A stretch of 13,084 bases of DNA from assembly GCA_017504335.1 (NCBI GenBank), contig JAFVRI010000035.1, forward strand, positions 1 through 13,084. Direction: 5' to 3'. This DNA is from Clostridia bacterium (GTDB lineage: Bacteria > Bacillota > Clostridia > Oscillospirales > CAG-272). Positions 12,612-13,084 of this stretch are shown here, piece by piece. The translations under genes were made by a program, and so were the position numbers. The first letter of the stretch is position 1. Every line of letters begins with the position of its first letter. The notes under the pieces are model-generated. The model had not been told where the DNA came from. It did not search any database and saw only the letters and a program-made list of their open reading frames with translations.

Positions 12612-13084
12612 TTATTCTCCGTCGGGATCCGACTCGGCTGCCTCTTCGGTCTCGGTATCCTCTAAGGACTCCTCCGAGACATCCGCGACAGGGGGAAGCT
12701 CCCGCGTCAGGGAAATCATACGAAGAGAGGCATAGACAAGCATGCCCACAAGGATCAGATGGGAAAGAATCCAAGAGGGTGCCTCCATGTGACCGAGCAG
12801 AACGGCAAGCAGGGTGGGGAGGGTAGCGACACTCAAAAAGAGAAGAGAGCCGCCGATAGAAATGAAGTAAAGAACCGAGCGAGTCGCGCCAAACAAAACG
12901 CGAAGCTCCTCTACGGTAAAGAGCATGGCAAAGAGACAGCCGATCATGAAGAGCAGCTTGTCGGGGGCATTCATCTGTACCGTAAAATCGGAGTAGGAAT
13001 TCCAAAGCGAAAAGAGAAGGAACAAGATCAAGCCGATTCCCGTTAGAAAACGGGGAAGAGCAGGTGCTTTTTCCGATCCCGCGT
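12612..13084 (-). CDS. Membrane protein of unknown function, 5' end beyond the window
   Basis: The minus-strand frame is open from the TAA at 12614-12612 to the right edge (157 codons visible), so the gene starts outside the window; a TTG at 13031 is inside the frame but is unlikely to be the start. Seen: about four hydrophobic helices (around LTGIGLILFLLFSLW, KLLFMIGCLFAMLFTVEEL, YFISIGGSLLFLSVATL and HLILVGMLVYASLRMI) and an acidic cytoplasmic-looking tail of about 30 residues rich in Glu, Asp and Ser. No family is recognised. It is followed closely by the broken WYL regulator gene, probably as one operon. Confidence 0.75.
   Translation of the reverse strand, partial: AGSEKAPALPRFLTGIGLILFLLFSLWNSYSDFTVQMNAPDKLLFMIGCLFAMLFTVEELRVLFGATRSVLYFISIGGSLLFLSVATLPTLLAVLLGHMEAPSWILSHLILVGMLVYASLRMISLTRELPPVADVSEESLEDTETEEAAESDPDGE

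Noticed and set aside
12612..13031. A complete 139-residue membrane protein starting at TTG 13031.
   Set aside because: The frame stays open to the window edge and the hydrophobic segment begins upstream of that TTG, so the gene is cut by the window instead.
1..13084. CRISPR arrays, tRNA or rRNA genes, insertion sequences and attachment sites.
   Set aside because: No regularly spaced direct repeats, cloverleaf-like sequence, transposase or integrase was found in reading the window.

Overview
The window looks like a chromosomal piece of a Gram-positive, mid-GC member of the Clostridia (Firmicutes). The reasons are the mur/fts gene cluster with a DivIB-like FtsQ, strong AGGAGG-type ribosome binding sites throughout, sigma-A type promoters, intrinsic terminators with T-runs, and an L10-leader in front of rplJ-rplL. 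Species or genus cannot be fixed from the sequence alone; an uncultured gut-type clostridium would fit.

Region 1 (1-5779, plus strand) is a tight division and cell-wall operon: murF, mraY, ftsW, murG, ftsQ. It takes UDP-MurNAc-tripeptide to lipid II (MurF, MraY, MurG), polymerises it at the septum (FtsW) and supplies the FtsQ/DivIB scaffold. murD, murC, murB and ftsA are not in the places where many dcw clusters carry them. A strong terminator at 5822-5860 closes the operon.

Region 2 (5861-8376, plus strand) holds two complete, tandem ftsZ genes, about 72% identical over 321 gap-free residues by hand count. Each has its own recognisable promoter; the -35 box of the second overlaps the stop codon of the first. 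Both proteins keep the GTP-binding and catalytic loops but have short Ala/Pro/Glu/Lys-rich linkers and end in tails that do not match the usual FtsZ C-terminal peptide. This is the most unusual thing in the window. A 16-bp-stem terminator with a GAAA loop ends the unit.

Region 3 (8427-10726) is a self-contained accessory pair: a minus-strand DUF2961/GH172-type glycoside hydrolase and a divergent, AT-richer AraC-family regulator. Their two promoters lie back-to-back in the same 34 bp, so that the -10 of each touches the -35 of the other, with a 12-bp palindrome next to them. Terminators bound the block on both sides.

Region 4 (10696-11978, minus strand) is rplJ-rplL with a consensus promoter, phased A-tracts upstream, and an L10 leader that includes a terminator-like hairpin. 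Neither rplK-rplA nor rpoB is adjacent.

Region 5 (11996-13084, minus strand) has a WYL-type transcriptional regulator gene broken by one in-frame TAG codon, preceded by a membrane protein gene of unknown function that runs off the right edge. No tRNA, rRNA, CRISPR array or insertion sequence was seen.
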